Assembly (NCBI GenBank): GCA_013824055.1
Contig: PNNE01000311.1
Span: 1-8,112 of the forward strand
Source of the DNA: Rhodobacter sp.
GTDB lineage: Bacteria; Pseudomonadota; Alphaproteobacteria; Rhodobacterales; Rhodobacteraceae
Direction of reading: 5' to 3'
DNA: 8,112 nt
Below the pieces are notes generated by a model, which was not told the DNA's origin, made no database searches, and saw only the letters and a list, made by a program, of their open reading frames with translations. The translations under genes were made by a program, and so were the position numbers. Shown here piece after piece: positions 1-6,554 of the stretch (position 1 is the stretch's first letter; each line of letters starts with the position of its first letter).

Positions 1-543
1 GGCGTAGCCAGTGCCGCCCTTGTGCCCGGTGATCACCTTCATCCGCGACGGCTCGCCGATCAGGGCGATCTCGCCCCTGGGCACCACACCCTGCATCGTC
101 TCGATCATCGGCGGAGCGCCAGTGCAGCCGATCTCCTCGTCATAGGACAGCGCCAGCTGCAAGGGCCGGGCCAACCTGCGCCGCTGCGCCTCGACCAGCG
201 CCCAGACCGCCAGCGCCACAAAGCCCTTCATGTCGCAGGTCCCGCGCCCGTAAAGCCGTCCGTCGCGTTCCACCACCACCCAGGGGTCCGAAGTCCAGAC
301 CTGCCCGTCCACCGGCACCACGTCCGAATGTCCCGACAGCACCACCGCGCCCGCAACCCGGGGCCCGGCATGGGCAATCAGTGCCGCCTTCTGCCGGTCC
401 TCGTTCCAGTGCCGGAAGCACGCCACCCCCTGGCCGGTCAGATACCCCTCCAGCCAATCGACCAGGTCGAGGTTCGACACCCGGCTGACGGTCGGAAAGG
501 CGACCAGCCGGTCCAGAATCTGACGCGGCGTCAACACGGTCAT
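1..543 (-). CDS. argE: M20-family metallopeptidase, acetylornithine deacetylase-like (N-terminal part)
   Basis: Partial gene; the first 181 codons are present and the C-terminal half lies beyond the left edge. M20 enzymes are cytosolic two-metal hydrolases. ArgE releases acetate from N2-acetylornithine in arginine synthesis, and relatives cleave other N-acyl amino acids or small peptides. Visible family signatures are GHSDVVPVDG (residues 71-80, metal ligand H72 and D74), GRGTCDMKG (99-107, bridging D104), YDEEIGC (134-140, catalytic base E136 and metal ligand E137) and GEPSRM (163-168, metal ligand E164). The start at 543 is supported by an AGGA Shine-Dalgarno (rc of 552-555) 8 nt upstream. 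It is transcribed away from the peptide-type transporter. The family assignment is firm. The exact substrate is not: succinyl-diaminopimelate desuccinylase or another deacylase is possible, though the GHSDVVPVDG and GRGTCDMKG wording fits ArgE best. Confidence 0.88.
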   Translation of the reverse strand, partial: MTVLTPRQILDRLVAFPTVSRVSNLDLVDWLEGYLTGQGVACFRHWNEDRQKAALIAHAGPRVAGAVVLSGHSDVVPVDGQVWTSDPWVVVERDGRLYGRGTCDMKGFVALAVWALVEAQRRRLARPLQLALSYDEEIGCTGAPPMIETMQGVVPRGEIALIGEPSRMKVITGHKGGTGYA

Positions 544-791
544 CGCGATTTTCCTTCCGCCGCCTATATCTGGTAGCCAGCCTGTCGTTCAGGGCAGACC
601 AAGTCAATATCTGGCAAATTGCAGCGCCAGTCAGTCATTCTGCCGTGCGAACAGGCTGGAATCGCGCCTCAAATCGGGATTGATAGACGGGCAAGAATCG
701 TAAAGACTTGGCCACCAGACCCAACCAAGGGTTGTCGGGCTGAAAAATCAGCCAATAAAAACAAGAAGAAATACGTCGCGGGGAGAACTGA
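544..791. promoter_or_regulatory. Divergent intergenic control region
   Basis: This 248-bp stretch separates the 5' ends of the M20 gene (leftward) and the transporter operon (rightward), so it must hold both promoters unless they lie inside coding DNA. It is more AT-rich than the genes, especially 738-775. I see an 8-bp direct repeat ATATCTGG at 566-573 and 607-614, the inverted repeat GCAA-A-TTGC at 614-622, CTGGC/GCCAG arms at 611-615 and 626-630, and a perfect GGCTGA/TCAGCC palindrome at 738-753. Besides the candidate at 732-759, TTGATA (680-685) with TAAAGA (701-706) is another weak rightward promoter-like pair. No convincing promoter was found for the leftward gene. No regulator gene is present in the window. 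Confidence 0.6.
732..759 (+). promoter_or_regulatory. Candidate transporter promoter with embedded 16-bp palindrome
   Basis: TTGTCG (732-737) resembles a -35 box (4/6) and AATAAA (754-759) a -10 box (4/6). The 16-bp spacer between them is exactly the perfect interrupted palindrome GGCTGA-AAAA-TCAGCC (738-753). A repressor bound there would block RNA polymerase, and a transcript starting near 766 would have a leader of about 26 nt before the ATG at 792. The palindrome is directly visible; the promoter and operator roles are inference. The hexamers are weak. The palindrome could instead be a small RNA hairpin, although neither strand has the T-tract expected after a terminator stem. Confidence 0.3.
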
Positions 792-1814
792 ATGGCCGAA
801 CCGGCCGCGTCCGTCCTTGATGTCAGGGACCTCAAGACCGTTTTCCGTACCCGCGGCGGTGAAGTCCACGCGGTCAACGACGTCAGCTTCCACCTCAAAC
901 CCGGTGAGCTTCTGGGCGTGGTTGGCGAAAGCGGATCGGGCAAGTCCGTCACGATGATGTCCCTGCTGCGGCTGCTGCCGTCGCCCCCCGCCGATATCCG
1001 GGGCGGCAAGGCGCTGCTGAACGGCCGCGACCTTCTGACCATGACCGACGACGAGCTTCGCTCGGTGCGCGGCGCGAAGGTCGGCTTCGTCTTCCAGGAC
1101 CCGATGACCAGTCTCAACCCGGTCTTCACGCTGGGCGACCAGATCATGGAGCCGTTGATCAAGCACATGCGCCTGTCCAGGCGGCAGGCCGAGGCGCGGG
1201 CGATCGAACTTCTGGAACTGGTCGGGATTCCGGGCGCCAGCCAGCGGCTGCACCAGTATCCGCACCAGTTCTCCGGGGGCATGCGCCAGCGGGTGATGAT
1301 CGCCATCGCGCTGGCCTGCGATCCCGACGTGCTGATCGCGGACGAGCCGACCACGGCGCTGGACGTCACCATCCAGGCGCAGATCCTGGAGCTGGTGAAA
1401 GAGCTGCGCCGCAAGCTGGGCATGGCGATCATCTGGATCACCCACGACCTTGGCGTCATCGCCGGGATCGCCGACCGGGTGATGGTGATGTATGGTGGTC
1501 AGGTCGTCGAACACGCCCCGGTGCACGAGCTTTTTGCCAACCCGCAGCACCCCTATACCCGCGCGCTTCTGCAGACGATCCCGCGCATCACCGGCCCGCG
1601 CACCACGCGGCTGAAGGTGATCGAGGGCCAGCCGCCGATCCTGACCGGCCCGCTGACCGCCTGCCCGTTCCGCGCCCGCTGCGAGCACCGGTTTGATGCC
1701 TGCGACGCCATGAACCCGCCGCGCCGCGCCATCGACGCCGCACCCACCGGCCAGGGCCACGACGTCGCCTGCCACTGGCACGCCCCCGCGAAAGCGGAGC
1801 CTGCCGATGCTTGA
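792..1814 (+). CDS. Dpp/Opp-type ABC transporter ATP-binding protein (DppD-like)
   Basis: First gene of the operon; one of two cytoplasmic ATPases that power import of peptides or related solutes. The 340 residues match the usual DppD/OppD length. Motifs in order: Walker A GESGSGKS (45-52), Q-loop Q102 in FQDPMTSLNP, signature FSGGMRQRV (160-168), Walker B VLIADEP with catalytic E185, D-loop ALD (189-191) and switch H218. All are intact, so an active ATPase is expected. The C-terminal oligopeptide-transporter extension (about 235-330) carries C291, C297, C304 and C327, the type of cysteine set reported to hold an iron-sulfur cluster in some DppD/OppD proteins. The start is supported by GGGGAG (780-785) 6 nt upstream. 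Its last 8 nt overlap the next ATPase gene. The subunit class is clear; the ligand class is not readable from an ATPase. Confidence 0.95.
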   Translation: MAEPAASVLDVRDLKTVFRTRGGEVHAVNDVSFHLKPGELLGVVGESGSGKSVTMMSLLRLLPSPPADIRGGKALLNGRDLLTMTDDELRSVRGAKVGFVFQDPMTSLNPVFTLGDQIMEPLIKHMRLSRRQAEARAIELLELVGIPGASQRLHQYPHQFSGGMRQRVMIAIALACDPDVLIADEPTTALDVTIQAQILELVKELRRKLGMAIIWITHDLGVIAGIADRVMVMYGGQVVEHAPVHELFANPQHPYTRALLQTIPRITGPRTTRLKVIEGQPPILTGPLTACPFRARCEHRFDACDAMNPPRRAIDAAPTGQGHDVACHWHAPAKAEPADA

Positions 1815-2868
1815 CGCCCAACCCGCGCCTTTGGTCCAGGTGCAGGACCTGAAGATGCACTTCCCGATCTATTCCGGGCTGTTCCGCAGGCACACCGGCG
1901 ACGTGAAGGCGGTGGATGGGGTCTCCTTCGACATCCTGGCCGGGCAGACTCTGGGGCTTGTCGGCGAATCCGGCTGCGGCAAGTCCACTGTCGGCCGCGC
2001 CATGCTGCGGCTTTACGAACCCACGGCCGGCCGGGTGGTGATCGACGGCGACGATGTCGCCACTCTGTCGCCCGAGGCCTTGCGCAAGAAGCGCCCGACG
2101 ATGCAGATGGTCTTCCAGGACCCGCAGGCCAGCCTCAACCCCCGCATGACCCTGGCCGATATCGTCAGCGAACCGCTGGATGAGCACACCAACTGGACGC
2201 GCGACCAGAAGCTGGAACGGGTCTACGACCTGATGGACCAGGTCGGCCTGAACCGCCGCTTCGTGAACCGCTTCCCGCACGAATTCTCGGGCGGGCAGCG
2301 CCAGCGCATCGGCATCGCCCGCGCCCTGGCGCTGAAGCCCCGTTTCATCGTCTGCGACGAACCGATCGCCGCGCTGGACGTCTCGATCCAGGCGCAGGTC
2401 GTCAACCTGCTGGAAGACCTGCAGGAAAAACTGGGCCTGACCTACCTGTTCATCAGCCACGACCTGTCGATGGTCCGCCACCTCGCGCAGCGCGTGGCCG
2501 TGATGTACCTTGGCCGCATTGCCGAGCTGTCCCCGTCAAAGGACCTTTACGCCCGCCCGCTGCACCCCTATGCCGAGGCGCTGCTGTCGGCGGTGAACGA
2601 GCCGGACCCGGTCCTTGCCGCACAGCGCAAGCGCATCATCCTGAAGGGCGACGTGCCCTCGCCGGCCAATCCGCCCAGGGGCTGCAACTTCTGCACCCGC
2701 TGCCCCAGGGTGATGGACATCTGCCAGACCGTGAAGCCCGACCTGGTCGAGGTCGAGCCCGGCCGTCTGGTCGCCTGCCATCTTTATACCGCTGCCGGAT
2801 CAACCGGCACATCCGAGGCTTCCGAGCACAAAAAACACGAGCGTATTCAACAAGGAGAGACCCGATGA
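1807..2868 (+). CDS. Dpp/Opp-type ABC transporter ATP-binding protein (DppF-like)
   Basis: Second ATPase of the importer, 353 residues, expected to pair with the upstream ATPase under the two permeases. Motifs: Walker A GESGCGKS (53-60), Q-loop Q104, signature FSGGQRQRI (160-168), Walker B FIVCDEP (180-186) with E185, D-loop ALD (189-191) and H218. The insertion PIYSGLFRR (20-28) after strand 1 is typical of DppF/OppF. The C-terminal oligopeptide extension has C293, C296, C299, C306 and C324, again a possible iron-sulfur site. The ATG overlaps the previous stop in ATGCTTGA (1807-1814), and GGAG (1796-1799) sits 7 nt upstream, so translation is likely coupled. The last 25 or so residues form a low-complexity, polar tail outside the family core. 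The DNA encoding it also carries the ribosome binding site of the binding-protein gene. Confidence 0.95.
   Translation: MLDAQPAPLVQVQDLKMHFPIYSGLFRRHTGDVKAVDGVSFDILAGQTLGLVGESGCGKSTVGRAMLRLYEPTAGRVVIDGDDVATLSPEALRKKRPTMQMVFQDPQASLNPRMTLADIVSEPLDEHTNWTRDQKLERVYDLMDQVGLNRRFVNRFPHEFSGGQRQRIGIARALALKPRFIVCDEPIAALDVSIQAQVVNLLEDLQEKLGLTYLFISHDLSMVRHLAQRVAVMYLGRIAELSPSKDLYARPLHPYAEALLSAVNEPDPVLAAQRKRIILKGDVPSPANPPRGCNFCTRCPRVMDICQTVKPDLVEVEPGRLVACHLYTAAGSTGTSEASEHKKHERIQQGETR
2852..2857 (+). promoter_or_regulatory. Strong ribosome binding site of the binding-protein gene
   Basis: AAGGAG, near the ideal anti-16S complement, lies 7 nt before the ATG at 2865 and inside the end of the upstream ATPase gene. 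It is the best Shine-Dalgarno in the operon and confirms the start. It fits the need for the binding protein to be made in excess over the membrane subunits. Confidence 0.85.
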
Positions 2869-4568
2869 AACTGAAGACAGCCCTTCTGGGCGCTGTGGCC
2901 GTGCTGGGGCTTGCCCCCGCCGCCTTTGCCGAACGTGGTGCCGATGGCGAGGTGAGGCTGACCTTCCCGCAGGCCGTGTCGATCGTGAACCCCTACCTGT
3001 CGGGCGGCACCAAGGACATCCTGGCCGCCGCGATGGTGCTGGAGCCGCTGGCGGTCGTCGACCCCGATGGCGTGCTGGTCCCGCGCCTGGCCGTCGAAAT
3101 CCCGACGATGGAAAACGGCGGCATTTCGGAAGACATGACCTCGATCACCTGGAAACTGCAGCCGGGCCTGCTGTGGTCCGACGGCACCGCGGTCACCGCC
3201 GATGACGCGGTCTTTACCTGGCAGTATTGCACCCACCCGGAAGGCGGCTGCAGCCAGGCGACCAAGTTCGAGGGCGTGGCCTCGGTCGAGGCGGTCGATC
3301 CCTCGACCATCAAGGTGACCTTCGACGGGCCGAAGCCCAACCCCTACACCGCCTTTGTCAGCGGGCTGTCGCCGCTGTTGCAGAAGGCGCAGTTCGAGGC
3401 CTGCATCGGCGCGGCCGCCCCGACCTGCACCGATGCGAACAACATGCCGATCGGCACGGGCCCGTTCATGGTCACCGGCTTCGCCGTCAACGACACCGTG
3501 TCGATGACCGCGAACCCGAACTTCCGTGATCCGGCCAAGCCCGCCTTCGCGACGGCCGTGATCAAGGGCGGCGGCGATGCCGAAGGCTCGGCCCGCGCCG
3601 TGATGGAAACCGGCGAATTCGACTACGCCTGGAACACCCAGATCCCGCCGGACAGCCAGGCGGCGATGACGGCCGCCGGCAAGGGACAGTTCGTCGTGGC
3701 CTTCGGCACGCTGGTCGAGCGGATCGAGATGAACCTGACCAACCCCTCGCCGGACCTGCCGGAAGGCGAACGCTCGACCGTCAAGCATCCGCACCCGATC
3801 CTGTCCGACATCCGGGTCCGCACCGCGCTGTCCAAGGCCATCGACCGCTCGATCCTGGTCGAGATCGGCTACGGCGCCGGCGGCAAGCCGACCTGCAACG
3901 TGATCCCCGCACCGGAAGCCTGGGCCTCGGACAACACCGCCTGCCTGACGCAGGATCTCGAGGGGGCCAAGGCGCTGCTGGAAGAAGCGGGCTGGACCGA
4001 CACCGATGGCGACGGCGTCCGCGACAGGGACGGCGTGAAGCTGTCGCTGCTCTACCAGACCACGGTCAACCCGATCCGCCAGGACTTCCAGGCGCTGATC
4101 AAGGATTGGTGGAGCGAGATCGGCGTCGAGACCGAACTGAAGGCGATCGACCCCGGCGTGTTCTTCGGCGGTGATCCGGGCTCGCCCGACACCTTCCAGA
4201 AGTTCTACGCCGACGTCGAGATGTACGCGAACAACTCGGACAGCCCGGACCCGGAGACCTACCTGGCCCAGTACCTCTGCGCCAATATCCCGTCGCCGGA
4301 AACCCAGTGGCAGGGCGAGAACATCAACCGCTTCTGCGACCCGGCCTATGACGCGCTGCATGCCGAGCTGACCGGGACGACCGACATCGCCCAGCGTCAG
4401 GACATCGCCAAGCGGCTGAACGACATGGTGACGAAGGACAGCATGGTCGTGGTTCCGCTGGTGCACCGCGGCACCCTGTCGGCACATTCCAACACCCTGG
4501 GCGGCGTGCGGATCAACGCCTGGGACATGGAAACCTGGAACGTCGCCGACTGGTTCCGCGTGAAGTGA
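2865..4568 (+). CDS. ABC transporter substrate-binding protein, family 5 (peptide/DppA-OppA type)
   Basis: Periplasmic receptor that delivers ligand to the two permeases. It has 567 residues, normal for SBP family 5. A Sec signal peptide is clear: Lys-rich start, hydrophobic core at about 5-20, and likely cleavage after AFA (residue 22) with no lipobox cysteine, so it should be soluble. Family marks include the entry loop LWSDGTAVTADD (103-114), the NMPIGTGPF stretch (193-201) and the RTALSKAIDRS region (319-329). The mature protein has eight cysteines that fall in close pairs (122/129, 180/188, 344/360, 472/491), suggesting four disulfides. D379, D381, D383 and D387 form a DxDxDG calcium-like loop. 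Its start overlaps the preceding stop as ATGA, and a strong AAGGAG precedes it. The preferred ligand (dipeptide, oligopeptide, opine or other) cannot be told from sequence. The adjacent M20 enzyme makes a peptide or N-acyl amino acid plausible. Confidence 0.94.
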   Translation: MKLKTALLGAVAVLGLAPAAFAERGADGEVRLTFPQAVSIVNPYLSGGTKDILAAAMVLEPLAVVDPDGVLVPRLAVEIPTMENGGISEDMTSITWKLQPGLLWSDGTAVTADDAVFTWQYCTHPEGGCSQATKFEGVASVEAVDPSTIKVTFDGPKPNPYTAFVSGLSPLLQKAQFEACIGAAAPTCTDANNMPIGTGPFMVTGFAVNDTVSMTANPNFRDPAKPAFATAVIKGGGDAEGSARAVMETGEFDYAWNTQIPPDSQAAMTAAGKGQFVVAFGTLVERIEMNLTNPSPDLPEGERSTVKHPHPILSDIRVRTALSKAIDRSILVEIGYGAGGKPTCNVIPAPEAWASDNTACLTQDLEGAKALLEEAGWTDTDGDGVRDRDGVKLSLLYQTTVNPIRQDFQALIKDWWSEIGVETELKAIDPGVFFGGDPGSPDTFQKFYADVEMYANNSDSPDPETYLAQYLCANIPSPETQWQGENINRFCDPAYDALHAELTGTTDIAQRQDIAKRLNDMVTKDSMVVVPLVHRGTLSAHSNTLGGVRINAWDMETWNVADWFRVK

Positions 4569-4578
4569 CCTGATCCCC

Positions 4579-4604
4579 GCGGGGCCGGAGCGATCCGGCC
4601 CCGC
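4579..4604 (+). promoter_or_regulatory. Intercistronic mRNA hairpin with GCGA tetraloop
   Basis: Eleven consecutive Watson-Crick pairs, GCGGGGCCGGA with TCCGGCCCCGC, close a GCGA loop of the stable GNRA class. It starts 11 nt after the binding-protein stop and ends 34 nt before the permease ATG. No U-run follows (ACATTCC), so a full intrinsic terminator is unlikely. Hairpins at this position in other importer operons, such as malE-malF, protect the upstream message and lower downstream expression. A stabiliser or partial attenuator is the best guess. The structure is seen directly; the role is inferred. Confidence 0.75.
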
Positions 4605-4638
4605 ACATTCCTTGCACCCTTCCCAAGGCGAGAGCCGC

Positions 4639-5646
4639 ATGCTGACCTTCACGCTGCGCAGGCTTCTGCTGGCCATACCCACCTTGCTGGTCATCAGCCT
4701 GGTGATCTTTCTGCTGGTCGATCTGGCCCCCGGCTCGCCGATGTCGGACATTCCGCTGACCGTGCCCCCCGACGTCCGGCAACGGATGATCGAGGCGCTG
4801 GGCGCCGACCAGCCGGTCTTTGTCCGCTATGTGCTGTGGCTGCGGCAGTTCTTCTGGGTCGAACCCGCCTTTCTGATCGACGGCTGGTTCGGCACGACCC
4901 TGTCCGAAGGCGAGCAGCGCATCCTGTCGTGGCAGTCGCGCAGTCCGGTCTTCACCATCATCGGCCAGCGCCTGCCGCAGACGCTGACCGTGATCGGCAC
5001 CGCCTATCTTGTGGGCATCCTGATCGCGCTGCCGATCGGCATCTATTCCGCCTACCGCCAGTATTCGCTGTTCGACCAGGGCGGCACGCTGTTCGCGATG
5101 ATCGGGTTTTCCGTCCCGACCTTCTTCTCGGGCACGCTGTTCATCATCATCTTCGCGGTCTGGCTTGGCTGGTTCCCGACGAAATACAACACCCAGCTTG
5201 ACGTCGTCGACTGGGCGACGTTCTGGGAACAGATCCGCCAGATGGCCTTGCCCGTGATGACCCTGGGCCTTGCCAACGCCGCCGCGATCAGCCGCTACAT
5301 GCGCTCGTCGATGCTGGACAACATGACGATGGACTATGTCCGCACTGCCCGCGCCAAGGGCCTGTCGGAACGCACCGTCGTCCTGAAACACGTGCTGCGC
5401 AACTCGCTGATCCCGGTGGTGACCGTGATCGCGCTTGGCATCCCCTCGATCTTCGGCGGAGCCATCATCACCGAGAATCTCTTCGGGGTGAACGGCATCG
5501 GTGCTGCCCTGATCGGCGCCATCCATGCCTCGGACCTGCCGATGGTCCAGACGCTGGCCTTCATCTTCGCCGTGCTCATCGTCCTTTTCAACCTGATCGC
5601 CGACATCCTCTACGGCCTTCTCGACCCCCGGATCCGCTATGACTGA
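4639..5646 (+). CDS. Dpp/Opp-type ABC transporter permease (DppB-like)
   Basis: One of two inner-membrane subunits forming the translocation channel. It has 335 residues, the usual DppB length. A membrane helix lies at 9-28, followed by a long periplasmic loop (29-115). Further helices are at about 116-137, 150-173, 203-217, 257-279 and 303-327. The cytoplasmic EAA coupling loop, which contacts the ATPases, is YVRTARAKGLSERTVVLKHV (233-252) followed by LRNSLIPV. The ending LLDPRIRYD is typical of this subunit. I chose ATG 4639 over the in-frame TTG at 4612. The extra nine residues are not family-like, MLTFTLRRLLLAIPTL is the classic N terminus, and AAGGCGAG (4625-4632) sits upstream. The 3' end overlaps the second permease gene by 8 nt. 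The subunit type is certain; the substrate is not. Confidence 0.94.
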   Translation: MLTFTLRRLLLAIPTLLVISLVIFLLVDLAPGSPMSDIPLTVPPDVRQRMIEALGADQPVFVRYVLWLRQFFWVEPAFLIDGWFGTTLSEGEQRILSWQSRSPVFTIIGQRLPQTLTVIGTAYLVGILIALPIGIYSAYRQYSLFDQGGTLFAMIGFSVPTFFSGTLFIIIFAVWLGWFPTKYNTQLDVVDWATFWEQIRQMALPVMTLGLANAAAISRYMRSSMLDNMTMDYVRTARAKGLSERTVVLKHVLRNSLIPVVTVIALGIPSIFGGAIITENLFGVNGIGAALIGAIHASDLPMVQTLAFIFAVLIVLFNLIADILYGLLDPRIRYD

Positions 5647-6550
5647 CGCGAGCACCACGCCCCCCAGGCCCGCCAGCCAGTCGCGCGAGATCTGGCAGCA
5701 GTTCCGCACCCACAAGGGCGCCATGTTCGGGCTGATCGTCCTGGGGTTCCTGATCATCGCCGTGCTGATCGGCCCCTATCTCTGGGTCCCCGAGAACCTG
5801 ACGGTGGCCGAGGCGATCAGGATCAGGAACCAGGGCCCAAGCTGGCGCTTCCCGCTTGGCACCGACCAGCTGGGCCGCGACATGCTGTACCGGATGCTGA
5901 TGGCGGGCCGCGTTTCGCTGGCCGTGGGCCTGGTCGCGATGCTGATCGCCATCGTCTTCGGCACCTTCATCGGCATCATGGCGGGCTACTTCCGCCGGCT
6001 CGACAGCCCGCTGATGCGGCTGACCGACATGTTCCTCGCCCTGCCGCTGATCCCGCTGCTTCTGGTCATGGTCATGCTGTTCCGCGACCGCATCGCCAAC
6101 ATGATCGGCCCGGAACTCGGGGCCTTCACCCTGATCGTCTTCGCCATCGGCATCACCTCCTGGATGGCCACCGCCCGCATCGTCCGCGGCGAGGTGCTGA
6201 CGCTGAAGGAACGCGAATACGTGCTGGCCGCCCGGTCGATCGGCGCGCGGCCGAACCGGATCATCCGCCGCCACATCCTGCCGAACGTCGTCTCGCCCGT
6301 GATGGTCGCCGCCACTCTGGGCGTGGCCGAGGCGATCATCACCGAATCCGTCCTGTCGTTCCTCGGTCTGGGCTTCCCGCCCGACTTCCCGACCTGGGGG
6401 CGGCTCCTGTTCGACGGCCTGCAATACATGCAGGTCTACCCCGAGCGTGTGGTCTGGCCCGGCCTTGCCATCTCGCTGACGGTGCTGTCGGTGAACTACA
6501 TCGGCGACGGGTTGCGCGACGCGCTCGACCCCCGCATCCGGGGCCGCTGA
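5639..6550 (+). CDS. Dpp/Opp-type ABC transporter permease (DppC-like)
   Basis: Second channel subunit, 303 residues, normal for DppC. A cytoplasmic N terminus (1-27) precedes a first helix at about 29-48. The periplasmic hallmark GTDQLGRD (74-81) follows, then helices near 92-116, 128-148, 160-177, 219-240 and 273-289. The EAA coupling loop is YVLAARSIGARPNRIIRRHI (194-213), followed by LPNVVSPV. The ending DALDPRIRGR is standard for this subunit. Its ATG lies inside the end of the previous gene (ATGACTGA, 5639-5646). Only a weak GGA (5630-5632) precedes it, so synthesis probably depends on translational coupling to the first permease. That would help make the two permeases in equal amounts. 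It is the last gene of the operon, and no terminator hairpin with a T-tract follows. Confidence 0.95.
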   Translation: MTDASTTPPRPASQSREIWQQFRTHKGAMFGLIVLGFLIIAVLIGPYLWVPENLTVAEAIRIRNQGPSWRFPLGTDQLGRDMLYRMLMAGRVSLAVGLVAMLIAIVFGTFIGIMAGYFRRLDSPLMRLTDMFLALPLIPLLLVMVMLFRDRIANMIGPELGAFTLIVFAIGITSWMATARIVRGEVLTLKEREYVLAARSIGARPNRIIRRHILPNVVSPVMVAATLGVAEAIITESVLSFLGLGFPPDFPTWGRLLFDGLQYMQVYPERVVWPGLAISLTVLSVNYIGDGLRDALDPRIRGR

Positions 6551-6554
6551 TGCG

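Noticed and set aside
738..760. GGCTGA/TCAGCC palindrome as an intrinsic terminator
   Set aside because: The stem is only six pairs, is followed by A-rich rather than T-rich sequence on the plus strand, and has no T-run on the other side either.
669..1781. Minus-strand open frames opposite the first ATPase gene
   Set aside because: The plus strand has every ABC ATPase motif. The antisense frames show no family features.
4612..4638. TTG at 4612 as the start of the first permease
   Set aside because: It adds nine residues (MHPSQGESR) unlike the family N terminus and would place the start 8 nt after the hairpin, with the plausible SD inside the gene. ATG 4639 fits better.
2847..4751. Very long open frame (634 codons) antisense to the binding-protein gene
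   Set aside because: The complementary plus-strand frame encodes a complete, well-motified family 5 receptor. The antisense product is low-complexity, rich in Gly, Arg, His and Asp, as expected from reverse reading of GC-rich codons.
4513..6424. Long minus-strand open frames opposite the permease genes
   Set aside because: These are shadows of GC-rich coding DNA. Their products are dominated by Asp, Glu, His, Gln and Arg, with no recognisable domain, while the plus strand gives clear permeases.
6534..6553. GCATC...GATGC inverted repeat at the end of the operon as a terminator
   Set aside because: Only five pairs with a 10-base loop and no T-tract; likely chance.
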